Positions 14,013 through 22,330 of a DNA stretch of 64,000 nucleotides are shown here, piece by piece (position 1 is the stretch's first letter; each line of letters opens with the position of its first letter). Location of the stretch: positions 186,001-250,000 of the forward strand of contig NZ_CP114052.1 of assembly GCF_027125355.1 (NCBI RefSeq). The letters are read 5' to 3'. Below the pieces are notes generated by a model. The model saw nothing but the letters and a program-made list of their open reading frames with translations. It ran no database searches and was not told where the DNA came from. Made by a program: the position numbers and the translations under genes. Source of the DNA: Peptostreptococcus equinus (lineage in GTDB: Bacteria; Bacillota; Clostridia; Peptostreptococcales; Peptostreptococcaceae).

Positions 14013-14037
14013 GACAATTAAACATCATTGATATAAT
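14011..14037 (+). promoter_or_regulatory. deoC promoter
   Basis: Consensus TTGACA (14011-14016) and TATAAT (14032-14037) with a 15-bp spacer; the alternative -10 TAATAT gives 17 bp. It lies about 40 bp before deoC. Confidence 0.7.
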
Positions 14038-14077
14038 ATTAAATTATAAATAAATACAATAATTTGGAGGAATAAAT

Positions 14078-14722
14078 ATGGAAAAAGAATTTATATTGAG
14101 TCACATTGATCATACCTTGTTAAAGGCATTTGCTAAATGGGAAGATATAGTTAAATTATGTGATGAAGCTATAGAATACAAAACGGCTTCTGTTTGTATA
14201 CCACAGACATATATCAAAAGAGTGAATGAGAAATATGGTGATGATATAAATATTTGTACAGTTGTAGGGTTTCCTCTAGGATACAATTCTACAGAGTCAA
14301 AAGTATTAGAAATTGAAAATGCTTTAGCTAATGGGGCTAAGGAAATCGATATGGTAGTAAATATATCAGATGTCAAGAATGGTGATTATAAAAAAGTAGA
14401 AGAAGAAATAGCTATTCTTAAAAAGGCAACAGGAGACAATATATTAAAAGTTATCATAGAAACTTGTTATTTAAATGATAAAGAGAAAATAGAAATGTGT
14501 AAAGCTGTTACAAATGCTAAAGCTGATTTTATAAAAACTTCTACAGGTTTTGGTACTGATGGTGCTAAAATGGAGGATATTTTATTATTTAAAAAACATA
14601 TAGGACCTGATGTAAAAATAAAGGCTGCTGGAGGGGTTAAATCTGTTGAAGATATAGAGAACTTTATAGAAGCTGGTTGTCAAAGAATTGGTACTAGCTC
14701 AGCTGTAAATATGTTGAAGTAA
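14078..14722 (+). CDS. deoC: Deoxyribose-phosphate aldolase
   Basis: Cleaves 2-deoxyribose 5-phosphate to glyceraldehyde 3-phosphate and acetaldehyde. The 214-residue product has the Schiff-base lysine in DFIKTSTGF (K153) and the second active-site lysine in IKAAGGVKS (K182), with the family start SHIDHTLLKAFA. TGGAGG precedes ATG 14078. First gene of the deoxynucleoside operon, directly behind the repressed promoter. Confidence 0.97.
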   Translation: MEKEFILSHIDHTLLKAFAKWEDIVKLCDEAIEYKTASVCIPQTYIKRVNEKYGDDINICTVVGFPLGYNSTESKVLEIENALANGAKEIDMVVNISDVKNGDYKKVEEEIAILKKATGDNILKVIIETCYLNDKEKIEMCKAVTNAKADFIKTSTGFGTDGAKMEDILLFKKHIGPDVKIKAAGGVKSVEDIENFIEAGCQRIGTSSAVNMLK

Positions 14723-14763
14723 AAAATAATAGCTTTTAAACATAAATAAAAATGAAAAAGAAG

Positions 14764-14812
14764 GTGTTCATATAGTCATGTATTCTTCTGAATATTAAAA
14801 CTATATGAGCAC
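14764..14812 (+). other. Hairpin between deoC and deoB
   Basis: A 13-bp stem (14764-14776 with 14800-14812, one G-U pair) enclosing a 23-nt loop, ending 8 bp before the deoB ribosome site. No T-run follows, so it should not terminate; mRNA processing, stability or attenuation are possible. Confidence 0.55.
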
Positions 14813-14830
14813 ATAAATAAGGAGAAAGGC

Positions 14831-16012
14831 ATGAAAAATAAAGATATAAAAAGAGTATTTTTAATAGTCCTAGATAGTTATGGTGTTGGTGAAATGCCCG
14901 ATGCCGATGTATATGGAGATAGAGGTAGCAATACTCTAAAAGCCATATGTAAATCAGAAAAATACCATACACCCCATTTAGAAAGCCTTGGACTATTTAA
15001 TATAGAAGGTGTGGACTTCAGAGATTCGATAGAAAATCCTATAGGATCTTTTGCAAGACTTAAAGAAGCTTCAAATGGTAAGGATACAACAATAGGGCAT
15101 TGGGAAATAGCAGGAATTATATCAAAAGACCCCTTACCAGTATTTCCAAACGGATTTCCTCAGAATTTCCTAGATGAATTCTCAAAAAGAACTGGTAGAG
15201 CATGTATATGCAATAAACCTTATTCTGGTACAGAAGTTATAAAAGATTATGGTAAAGAACATGTAAAAACAGGAGCCTTAATAGTATATACATCAGCTGA
15301 TTCAGTATTTCAGATAGCAGCTCATGAGGAAGTAGTGGGATTAGATAAATTATATGAATACTGTGAAATAGCAAGAGAAATGCTAACTGAGGAATTAGGA
15401 GTTGGTAGGGTAATAGCTAGACCTTTTGTAGGCGAATACCCAAACTTCACTAGAACAAGCAATAGACACGACTATTCACTTCTACCACCTAAAATGACAA
15501 TAATAGATGCATTAAAAGATAATGGCTTTAAAACTATAGGAGTAGGTAAAATCAATGATATATTTGCTGGCAAGTCAATAGTTGAAACTTATAGGACAAA
15601 GAATAATATAGATGGTATGAATAGGACACTTGAGCTAATGGATAAGGATTTTGAAGGCTTGTGTTTTGTAAATCTTGTTGATTTTGATATGAAATATGGT
15701 CATAGAAATGATATAGATGGCTATGCAAATGCAGCTAGCGAATTCGATGTGCAGTTAAAGGAATTAATGGACAAGATGAAAGAAGATGATTGTTTAATAA
15801 TTACAGCAGATCATGGATGTGATCCTTCTACACAGAGTACAGATCATTCAAGAGAATATACTCCAATGCTAGTATATGGAAAATCAATAAAAGAGGGTGT
15901 AGATTTAAAGACTAGAGATAGTTTTTCTGACATAGCTGCTACAATGGCAGATATGTTTTATATAAAGGCAGATATTTCAGGAAAAAGTTTTTATGAACAA
16001 ATAAAAAAATAA
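14831..16012 (+). CDS. deoB: Phosphopentomutase
   Basis: Converts (deoxy)ribose 1-phosphate to the 5-phosphate, feeding DeoC. It belongs to the alkaline phosphatase superfamily: metal-binding VLDSYGVGEMPDA at the N-terminus, the phosphothreonine region KDTTIGHWEIAG (about 80-91), and C-terminal ITADHGCDPS.. TDHSREYTPMLVY. 393 residues is normal. AAGGAGAAAGGC precedes ATG 14831. Confidence 0.97.
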   Translation: MKNKDIKRVFLIVLDSYGVGEMPDADVYGDRGSNTLKAICKSEKYHTPHLESLGLFNIEGVDFRDSIENPIGSFARLKEASNGKDTTIGHWEIAGIISKDPLPVFPNGFPQNFLDEFSKRTGRACICNKPYSGTEVIKDYGKEHVKTGALIVYTSADSVFQIAAHEEVVGLDKLYEYCEIAREMLTEELGVGRVIARPFVGEYPNFTRTSNRHDYSLLPPKMTIIDALKDNGFKTIGVGKINDIFAGKSIVETYRTKNNIDGMNRTLELMDKDFEGLCFVNLVDFDMKYGHRNDIDGYANAASEFDVQLKELMDKMKEDDCLIITADHGCDPSTQSTDHSREYTPMLVYGKSIKEGVDLKTRDSFSDIAATMADMFYIKADISGKSFYEQIKK

Positions 16013-16033
16013 ATAAAATTAGGGAGAATGTAT

Positions 16034-17236
16034 ATGAAATTATTATTTAATTTACTTGGAATTATGGTCATAATCGCATTTATGTATGCGATTTCTATCG
16101 ACAGAAAATCAGTTAATTTCAAAAGAATTGGTATAGCGTTAGTTGCTCAATTCATTGTTGCAGCAGTGCTAATAAAAGTACCAGCAGGTAGAGCAGCAGT
16201 ATCAGCAGTGAGCGATGTAGTAGTACAGGTGTTAGGTTATGGTAGCCAGGGTATACAGTTTGTATTTGGTTCTCTAGGGGTGCCAACTGCGCCAACAGGA
16301 TTTATTTTTGCATTCCAGACACTAGCTAACATAATATTTATATCAGGTTTAGTAGCTGTTTTATTCTATTTAGGGATACTTGGATTTGTAGTATCAAAAA
16401 TAGGTTGGGTTGTAGGAAAATTATTTAAGACTTCTGAAGTTGAATCATTTGTTGCTGTTGCTAATATGTTCCTTGGACAGACAGATTCACCTATTTTAGT
16501 AAGTAAGTATCTAAACCTAATGACAGATAGTGAGATAATGTTAGTCTTAGTATCAGGTATGGGTAGTATGTCAGTAAGTATAATAGCTGGATATACAGCA
16601 CTAGGAATACCAATGCAGTCTTTATTAATAGCTTCTACAATGGTACCAATAGGTTCAATTATTATTTCAAAAATTATTTGCCCTCAAACAGAAGAATTTA
16701 AAGAAGTCGGCGAAGTTAAGATGGATAGAAAAGGAAATAATGAAAATGTAATAGATGCTTTAGCATCAGGAGCTATAGATGGTATGCAGATGGCTATGGC
16801 TATAGGAGCTTCATTGATAGCTATTATATCAATTGTTGCTTTATTCAATGGTATATTAGGTAACTTTGGATTATCACTAGAAAAAATATTATCTTATGTA
16901 TTTGCTCCTGTAGGATATTTAATGGGTCTTGCTGGACCAGAAGCATTAAAAGCAGGTGAATTACTAGGTAGTAAGTTAATATTGAATGAATTTGTTGCAT
17001 TTGGTAAGTTAGCTCCATTATTACATGGCATGAGTGAAAGAACTGGATTGATGTTGGCAATATCATTAGCAGGATTTGCAAATATCAGCAGCATTGGTAT
17101 ATGTGTATCAGGTATATCAGTTCTTTGTCCAGAAAAAAGACCTACATTAGCTAGATTGGCAACAAGAGCTATGTTTGGTGGTTTTTCTGTAAGTTTACTT
17201 TCAGCGATGATAGTAGGATTATTAATGCTTATATAG
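16034..17236 (+). CDS. nupC: NupC family concentrative nucleoside transporter
   Basis: Ion-coupled nucleoside uptake across the cytoplasmic membrane. 400 residues with about eight to ten membrane segments and the CNT motifs: GQTDSPILVSKYL (about 150), LILNEFVAFGKLAPL, and AGFANISSIGI. The first motif has Asp where CNT proteins usually have Glu (GQTE), a position known to contact the nucleoside ribose; ion coupling could be Na+ or H+. ATG 16034 is preferred over ATG 16028 because AGGGAG is then 7 bp away. Its operon position supports deoxynucleoside import. Confidence 0.92.
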   Translation: MKLLFNLLGIMVIIAFMYAISIDRKSVNFKRIGIALVAQFIVAAVLIKVPAGRAAVSAVSDVVVQVLGYGSQGIQFVFGSLGVPTAPTGFIFAFQTLANIIFISGLVAVLFYLGILGFVVSKIGWVVGKLFKTSEVESFVAVANMFLGQTDSPILVSKYLNLMTDSEIMLVLVSGMGSMSVSIIAGYTALGIPMQSLLIASTMVPIGSIIISKIICPQTEEFKEVGEVKMDRKGNNENVIDALASGAIDGMQMAMAIGASLIAIISIVALFNGILGNFGLSLEKILSYVFAPVGYLMGLAGPEALKAGELLGSKLILNEFVAFGKLAPLLHGMSERTGLMLAISLAGFANISSIGICVSGISVLCPEKRPTLARLATRAMFGGFSVSLLSAMIVGLLMLI

Positions 17237-17365
17237 GAAATATAAATAATAAATATATAATAAAATAAAAAATCAAGAGTAGTAGTTAGAAAGAATGATA
17301 AATAAATTACAAAAAATAATATTATATTGGAAGGAGGAGCAATAAAAAATTTATTGCACGAGTAT

Positions 17366-18667
17366 ATGAGAATATTAGATATTATTGAAAAAAAGAAAAA
17401 TAAGATAGCTTTAAGTGATGAGGAAATTCAATTCTGGATTGATGGTGTTACAGATGGAACTATACCAGACTACCAGACTAGTTCATTATTGATGGCTATA
17501 GTATTGAATGGTATGGATGAACATGAAACAGCAAAGCTAGCAGAAGCTATGATGAATAGTGGAGATGTAATAGATTTATCTTGTATAGATGGAATAAAAT
17601 CTGATAAGCATTCTACTGGCGGGGTAGGTGACAAGACTTCAATTGCACTAGGTGCTATGGTAGCGGCTTGTGGCCTTAAGGTAGCAAAGATGTCAGGTAG
17701 AGGTCTTGGGCATACAGGAGGAACACTAGATAAATTAGAATCAATAGAAGGATTTAATTGTTTCCTAAGTGAAGAAGAATTCAAAAAGCAAGTAGATGAA
17801 ATAGGTTTATCTATTATAGGTCAAACTGGGGAATTAGTTCCAGCAGATAAGAAGTTATATGCACTTAGAGATGTAACTAGTACAGTTAATTCTATACCTT
17901 TAATAGCTTCTTCAATTATGTCAAAGAAATTAGCTTCTGGTTCAAATACAATTTTATTAGATGTTAAGTATGGCGAAGGTGCTTTTATGAAGACTATAGA
18001 AGACGCTAAGGAATTGGCCAACGCTATGATTTCTATAGGAAATAAGTTAGGAAGAAATACAATGGCTATGATTACTGATATGAACCAACCTTTAGGAAAT
18101 ACAATTGGTAATGCATTAGAAGTTCAAGAAGCTATTGAAACAGTAAAAGGTAATGGACCAAAAGATTTCACCGAACTATGCATGTGCGCTGGCGAAATAA
18201 TGATTATGCAGGCTAAGCTAGCTGAGTCTAAAGAAGAAGCTAGAAAAATGCTTGAAGAAGCTATATCATCAGGCAAAGCTTATGAAAAATTACTTGAGAT
18301 GGTCAAGGCTCAAGGTGGTAATGTAGAACAGATTAAAAATACAGATTTATTACCTAAATCAAAGTTTATAACTGAAATGAAGTCAAAAGAAAATGGATAT
18401 ATTGGTAACATTCATTCAATGCAGCTTGGAATACTTGCTATGTATTTAGGAGCAGGCAGACAGACAAAAGAAGATTCAATTAATTATGCCGTAGGTCTAA
18501 AGATGAATGTAAAGAAGGGTAATCAAGTCAAAGAAGGAGATCTTCTATGCACAGTTTATCACGATGAAGAACTAAGCCAGGATTGGATTAATAAGTTCTA
18601 TGATACATTCACATATTCACAAGAAAAAGTAAATTCTATACCAATAGTAGAAGATATATTAGGTTAA
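17366..18667 (+). CDS. pdp: Pyrimidine-nucleoside phosphorylase
   Basis: Splits thymidine, deoxyuridine or uridine with phosphate to the base and (deoxy)ribose 1-phosphate, the substrate of DeoB. Signature KHSTGGVGDKTSIALGAMVAACGLKVAKMSGRGLGHTGGTLDKLE near residue 80; the C-terminal barrel-sandwich domain is present. I chose ATG 17366 since the product then starts MRILDIIEKKK and has 433 residues, the usual length. However, a strong GGAAGGAGG lies about 30 bp upstream, so TTG 17354 or an earlier start is possible. Confidence 0.95.
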   Translation: MRILDIIEKKKNKIALSDEEIQFWIDGVTDGTIPDYQTSSLLMAIVLNGMDEHETAKLAEAMMNSGDVIDLSCIDGIKSDKHSTGGVGDKTSIALGAMVAACGLKVAKMSGRGLGHTGGTLDKLESIEGFNCFLSEEEFKKQVDEIGLSIIGQTGELVPADKKLYALRDVTSTVNSIPLIASSIMSKKLASGSNTILLDVKYGEGAFMKTIEDAKELANAMISIGNKLGRNTMAMITDMNQPLGNTIGNALEVQEAIETVKGNGPKDFTELCMCAGEIMIMQAKLAESKEEARKMLEEAISSGKAYEKLLEMVKAQGGNVEQIKNTDLLPKSKFITEMKSKENGYIGNIHSMQLGILAMYLGAGRQTKEDSINYAVGLKMNVKKGNQVKEGDLLCTVYHDEELSQDWINKFYDTFTYSQEKVNSIPIVEDILG

Positions 18668-18709
18668 TATATTATAAAAAAGTACAATTGAATTTTACTA
18701 AATAAACTG

Positions 18710-18750
18710 AAAAAAGCGGGATTATATTTTTATAATCTCGCTTTTTTCAT
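18710..18750. terminator. Bidirectional terminator between pdp and acpS
   Basis: A 12-bp stem (AGCGGGATTATA / TATAATCTCGCT, one G-U pair) with a 4-nt loop, flanked by A5 and T6 runs, so it works for both converging genes. Confidence 0.9.
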
Positions 18751-18760
18751 AAATAAAAAA

Positions 18761-19135
18761 TTATTTTTTTTCAGCTATTGCAGTAGCAGTAGCGTAATTT
18801 ATAGAGTGAGAGATAGAAACCATAATATTTTCTATACCTTCTTCATCACAAAACTCTTTAAAAGCTCCAGTCATAATGACTACAGGTTTATTCAGATTAT
18901 TTCTAAGAATTTCTAAGTCTTTTATAGAAAAATTTCTAAGCCCAGTTCCGACAGATTTTACTATTGCCTCTTTGGCACAAAACATTCCTGCTATAGATTG
19001 AGGTTTGAATTTTTTTTTCTCCAATACTTGTATTTCTCTATCAGAAAATAATTTATTTAATAACTTAGGATTTTTCTCATAAGATTTTTTTATTCTATCT
19101 ATCTCAATTATATCAGTCCCGATTCCATAAATCAT
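18761..19135 (-). CDS. acpS: Holo-[acyl-carrier-protein] synthase
   Basis: Transfers 4'-phosphopantetheine from CoA to acyl carrier protein. 124 residues with MIYGIGTDIIEIDRI (metal-binding Asp) and MFCAKEAIVKSVGTG (catalytic Glu/Lys), plus VSISHSINYATATAI near the end. I chose the ATG at 19135 because GGAGGT lies 4-5 bases upstream; the ATG at 19147 would include that ribosome site. Confidence 0.96.
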   Translation of the reverse strand: MIYGIGTDIIEIDRIKKSYEKNPKLLNKLFSDREIQVLEKKKFKPQSIAGMFCAKEAIVKSVGTGLRNFSIKDLEILRNNLNKPVVIMTGAFKEFCDEEGIENIMVSISHSINYATATAIAEKK

Positions 19136-19195
19136 ATTTACCTCCATTGATAATCTACATTTTTATTAATAAATTATATCATATTGTTATTGTCA

Positions 19196-19212
19196 TAGTA
19201 TTATAAATACTA
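19196..19212. repeat. Short inverted repeat between acpS and transketolase
   Basis: TAGTATT-ATA-AATACTA, 7-bp perfect arms, in the divergent promoter region. Possible operator; it lies just upstream of an extended -10 (TGGTATAAT, 19231-19239) for the plus-strand genes. Confidence 0.45.
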
Positions 19213-19291
19213 AATTATTTTTGATAGATATGGTATAATAAAAAGTGACAAATTTTTATATTTATTTAAATAATGAAAGGTAGAAAAAGAT

Positions 19292-20116
19292 ATGGTTGAT
19301 TATAATGATCTATCTAAGAAGGCTAAAAATATAAGAAAAAATGTAATAAAAATGATATACAATGCACAGTCTGGTCATGTGGGTGGTTCATTATCTTGTA
19401 TAGAGATTTTGACAGCATTATACTTTGGGAGAATGAACATAGACCCACAAAATCCTAATAAAGAAAATAGAGATAGATTTGTGATGTCTAAGGGTCATTC
19501 CTCCCCAGCAATATATGCCACTTTAGTGGAAAAGTGTTACTTGTTGGAAGAAGAATTAGAGGGATTTAGACAATTTAATCAAGCATTACAAGGAAGTCCA
19601 GATATGCTTAGGATAAGTGGCATAGATATGTCTACAGGATCATTAGGTCAAGGTCTATCTGCAGCATGCGGAATGGCATTGGCTGCAAAAATGGATAATT
19701 TAGATTATAGTGTATATACTTTGCTAGGAGATGGAGAATTACAAGAAGGAATGATTTGGGAAGCGGCTATGTTTGCAAGTCAGTATAACTTGGATAATTT
19801 GATGGCTATAGTCGATATGAATGGACTGCAAATTGATGGAAGTACGGATGAAGTTATGAGTTTAGGTTCCATTTCCAAAAAATTTGAATCTTTTGGATGG
19901 TATGTATTAGAAATTGATGGTCATGATTTTGATCAGATATTTGGTGTATTTAATATTTTTGATAAAATAGAAACTCAGCCAATATTAGTTTTGGCCAATA
20001 CAATAAAGGGGAAGGGTGTATCATTCATGGAAAATCAGTGCAGTTGGCATAGTAAGGTACCGAATACTGAAGAATATGCTCAAGCAATTGAAGAACTAGA
20101 TAGGAGAACAAACTAA
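19292..20116 (+). CDS. Transketolase, N-terminal subunit
   Basis: Thiamine-diphosphate-binding half of a two-gene transketolase. It has GHVGGSLSCIEILTALYFG (about 27-45), the ThDP/Mg motif GDGELQEGMIWEA (about 149-161) and DMNGLQIDG. 274 residues is the usual size of the split form in anaerobes. It overlaps the C-terminal subunit gene by one base (TAATG), consistent with equimolar translation. Links pentose phosphates to glycolysis, next to rpiB and deo functions in the window. Confidence 0.95.
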   Translation: MVDYNDLSKKAKNIRKNVIKMIYNAQSGHVGGSLSCIEILTALYFGRMNIDPQNPNKENRDRFVMSKGHSSPAIYATLVEKCYLLEEELEGFRQFNQALQGSPDMLRISGIDMSTGSLGQGLSAACGMALAAKMDNLDYSVYTLLGDGELQEGMIWEAAMFASQYNLDNLMAIVDMNGLQIDGSTDEVMSLGSISKKFESFGWYVLEIDGHDFDQIFGVFNIFDKIETQPILVLANTIKGKGVSFMENQCSWHSKVPNTEEYAQAIEELDRRTN

Positions 20117-21060
20117 TGTCAATAGAATCTATGAGAGAGGCTTTTGGTAAGTCTTTGGTTGAAATTGGTAAAGAAAATGATAATGTAGTCGTAGTTGATG
20201 CAGATTTATCTAAATCTACCAAAACTGAATATTTCAAAAAAATATTTCCATCTAGATTTGTAGATGTTGGTATAGCTGAACAAAATCTAGTAGGTGTATC
20301 TGCTGGATTAGCAAGTACTGGTAAAAATGTATTTGCTAGCTCATTTGCTGTATTTGAAACTGGCAGAGCATATGAAATAATAAGAAATATGGTTTGTATG
20401 GCCAAATTAAATGTGAAATTATGTGCTACTCATGCAGGATTGATGACAGGACAAGATGGTGCAACACACCAAAGTATAGAAGACTTATCTATTATGAGAT
20501 CTCTTCCAAATATGAGAGTATTAGTGCCGACAGATGCTGTAGAAGCAGCTCAAATGGTAAAATATATGTCAAAAGAATCAGGGCCAATGTATATGAGAAT
20601 GGTTAGAGATGATACAAAAAATATTCATTATGATAATTATAGATTTGAATTTGGAAAAGCTGAAAAAATAAAAGAGGGAAATGATGTTGCAATAATTGCT
20701 TGTGGACCGATGGTTGAAAAGTCTCTAGTAGCAGCTAAGATATTAGAAGTAGATAATATTAGGGTTAAACTATATAATATGTCTACTATAAAACCAATAG
20801 ATATAGATGCAATAGTAGATGCAGCCAAAAATACTAGAGGTATAATAACTGTAGAAGATCATTCAATAATAGGTGGTTTAGGATCTGCAGTTAGTGAGAT
20901 AGTATGCCAGACTTACCCTACTAGAGTAATTAGAATAGGAGTAAATGACGAATTTGGAATGTCAGCCAAGGCAGAAGAGTTATATGCACATTATGGAATA
21001 ACAGTGGATAGTATTGTAAAATACGCAAAAGAAATATTGGATATAGATTCAGAATTATAA
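20116..21060 (+). CDS. Transketolase, C-terminal subunit
   Basis: Carries the pyrimidine-binding and C-terminal transketolase domains (314 residues). Visible motifs are VVVVDADLSKSTKTEYF, RFVDVGIAEQNLVGVSAGLA (the catalytic Glu in GIAEQN) and ITVEDHSIIGGLGSAVSE. It can be mistaken for 1-deoxyxylulose-5-phosphate synthase C-terminus, but the preceding partner gene is of transketolase type. Confidence 0.95.
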   Translation: MSIESMREAFGKSLVEIGKENDNVVVVDADLSKSTKTEYFKKIFPSRFVDVGIAEQNLVGVSAGLASTGKNVFASSFAVFETGRAYEIIRNMVCMAKLNVKLCATHAGLMTGQDGATHQSIEDLSIMRSLPNMRVLVPTDAVEAAQMVKYMSKESGPMYMRMVRDDTKNIHYDNYRFEFGKAEKIKEGNDVAIIACGPMVEKSLVAAKILEVDNIRVKLYNMSTIKPIDIDAIVDAAKNTRGIITVEDHSIIGGLGSAVSEIVCQTYPTRVIRIGVNDEFGMSAKAEELYAHYGITVDSIVKYAKEILDIDSEL

Positions 21061-21112
21061 AATGCATATATTGATTTATAGAATTAAGTAGTTTTATGTA
21101 AAGAAGGTTTAT

Positions 21113-22258
21113 ATGATTAAGAACAAAAAGTCGTTTATAAAAATGCTAATAACAATAGTTGCCACAGCTTTAGTTACTACATTTGTATTAACTAGTGTTG
21201 GATTTGTGGGAATAATACCTCATAATCAATACAAAAGATATAAAAAGTTAATTAGTTTAAATAAGGAAATAGATAAAAAATTCTACAAAAAACCAGATGA
21301 AGCAAAGTTAGAAGAAGGTATGATAAAGGGAATGTTCCAAGGGACAGAAGATGTTTATTCTTCTTATTATACAAAAGACGAAATGAAACAACTTTTGGAA
21401 ATGTCGTCAGGTAAATATGTAGGAATTGGTATAATGGTTAGCCCAGATAAAGAAAGTGGTGCAATCAAAATAGAAAATGTATTTGATGGTGGTACGGCTA
21501 AAGAGGCAGGTGTTAAAAAAGGAGACTATATAATTAAGGTAAATGACAAGGCATATACTTATCAAGAAATGGATATTGCAGTAAAAAATATAAAGGGAGA
21601 TGAAGGAACATCAGTTGTAATAACATTTGTAAGAGATGGAAAGCCTTATGTAAAAGAACTTAAGAGAAAAGAGATAACAATAAAGTCTGTTGAAAGTAAA
21701 ATGATGGACAATAAAATTGGATATATAAAAATTAAAGGATTTGAAGAAGACACAGAAAAAGATTTCAGGTCTTCAATAGATAGACTAGAAAAAGATAATA
21801 TGAAGGCATTAGTTATAGATTTAAGAGATAATGGTGGTGGATTATTAAATATAGTAGAAGGTATAGCAGATATGATACTTGGAAAATCTGTGATAGTATA
21901 TACTCAAGATAGAGAGGGTAACAAAGATTATTCAAGAAGTACTGATAAGGAAAAAATAAGCGTTCCTATAGTAGTTCTAACAAATGAAAATTCTGCTTCG
22001 GCTTCTGAAATACTAACAGGTGCAATTTTAGATAATGATGCTGGTATATCTATAGGAAGAAGAACATATGGAAAAGGGCTTGTTCAATCAGTAATTCAAT
22101 TATCTGATAAAAGTGGTTATAAGCTTACAACAGCACAGTATTTTACTCCAGATGGTCATTATATAAATAAAAAGGGGATAAAACCAACTATTGAAGTTAA
22201 AGAAGATGGTAAACAGTTACCAAAGGCAATTGAATATTTACAGAAAAAAATAAAATAA
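21113..22258 (+). CDS. CtpA-type S41 C-terminal processing peptidase
   Basis: Secreted or membrane-anchored serine protease that trims proteins from their C-terminus. An N-terminal membrane anchor (about 9-33) is followed by a PDZ domain (about 98-185) and the S41 catalytic domain. The Ser/Lys dyad is readable as S296 in ENSASASEI and K321 in YGKGLVQS. 381 residues, slightly short: the C-terminal peptidoglycan-binding domain found in some relatives is absent. It lies 53 bp after transketolase and before the cobalamin operon; no functional link is evident. Confidence 0.93.
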   Translation: MIKNKKSFIKMLITIVATALVTTFVLTSVGFVGIIPHNQYKRYKKLISLNKEIDKKFYKKPDEAKLEEGMIKGMFQGTEDVYSSYYTKDEMKQLLEMSSGKYVGIGIMVSPDKESGAIKIENVFDGGTAKEAGVKKGDYIIKVNDKAYTYQEMDIAVKNIKGDEGTSVVITFVRDGKPYVKELKRKEITIKSVESKMMDNKIGYIKIKGFEEDTEKDFRSSIDRLEKDNMKALVIDLRDNGGGLLNIVEGIADMILGKSVIVYTQDREGNKDYSRSTDKEKISVPIVVLTNENSASASEILTGAILDNDAGISIGRRTYGKGLVQSVIQLSDKSGYKLTTAQYFTPDGHYINKKGIKPTIEVKEDGKQLPKAIEYLQKKIK

Positions 22259-22264
22259 AAATAT

Positions 22265-22301
22265 AAATAACCTTCTGTGTTTTAGGCGTGGAAGGTTATT
22301 T
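22265..22301 (+). terminator. Hairpin between ctpA and cobT
   Basis: A perfect 11-bp stem (AAATAACCTTC / GAAGGTTATTT) with a 15-nt loop. The run after it is only TTATTTG, so termination may be partial. It is the only visible element in the 72 bp leader of the cobalamin operon. Confidence 0.5.
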
Positions 22302-22330
22302 GAAAATATAGAAGAATAATCGGAGGTATA

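Noticed and set aside
20116..21060. 1-deoxy-D-xylulose-5-phosphate synthase instead of transketolase C-terminal half
   Set aside because: DXS is a single chain of about 620 residues; here the partner half is of transketolase type and overlaps by one base.
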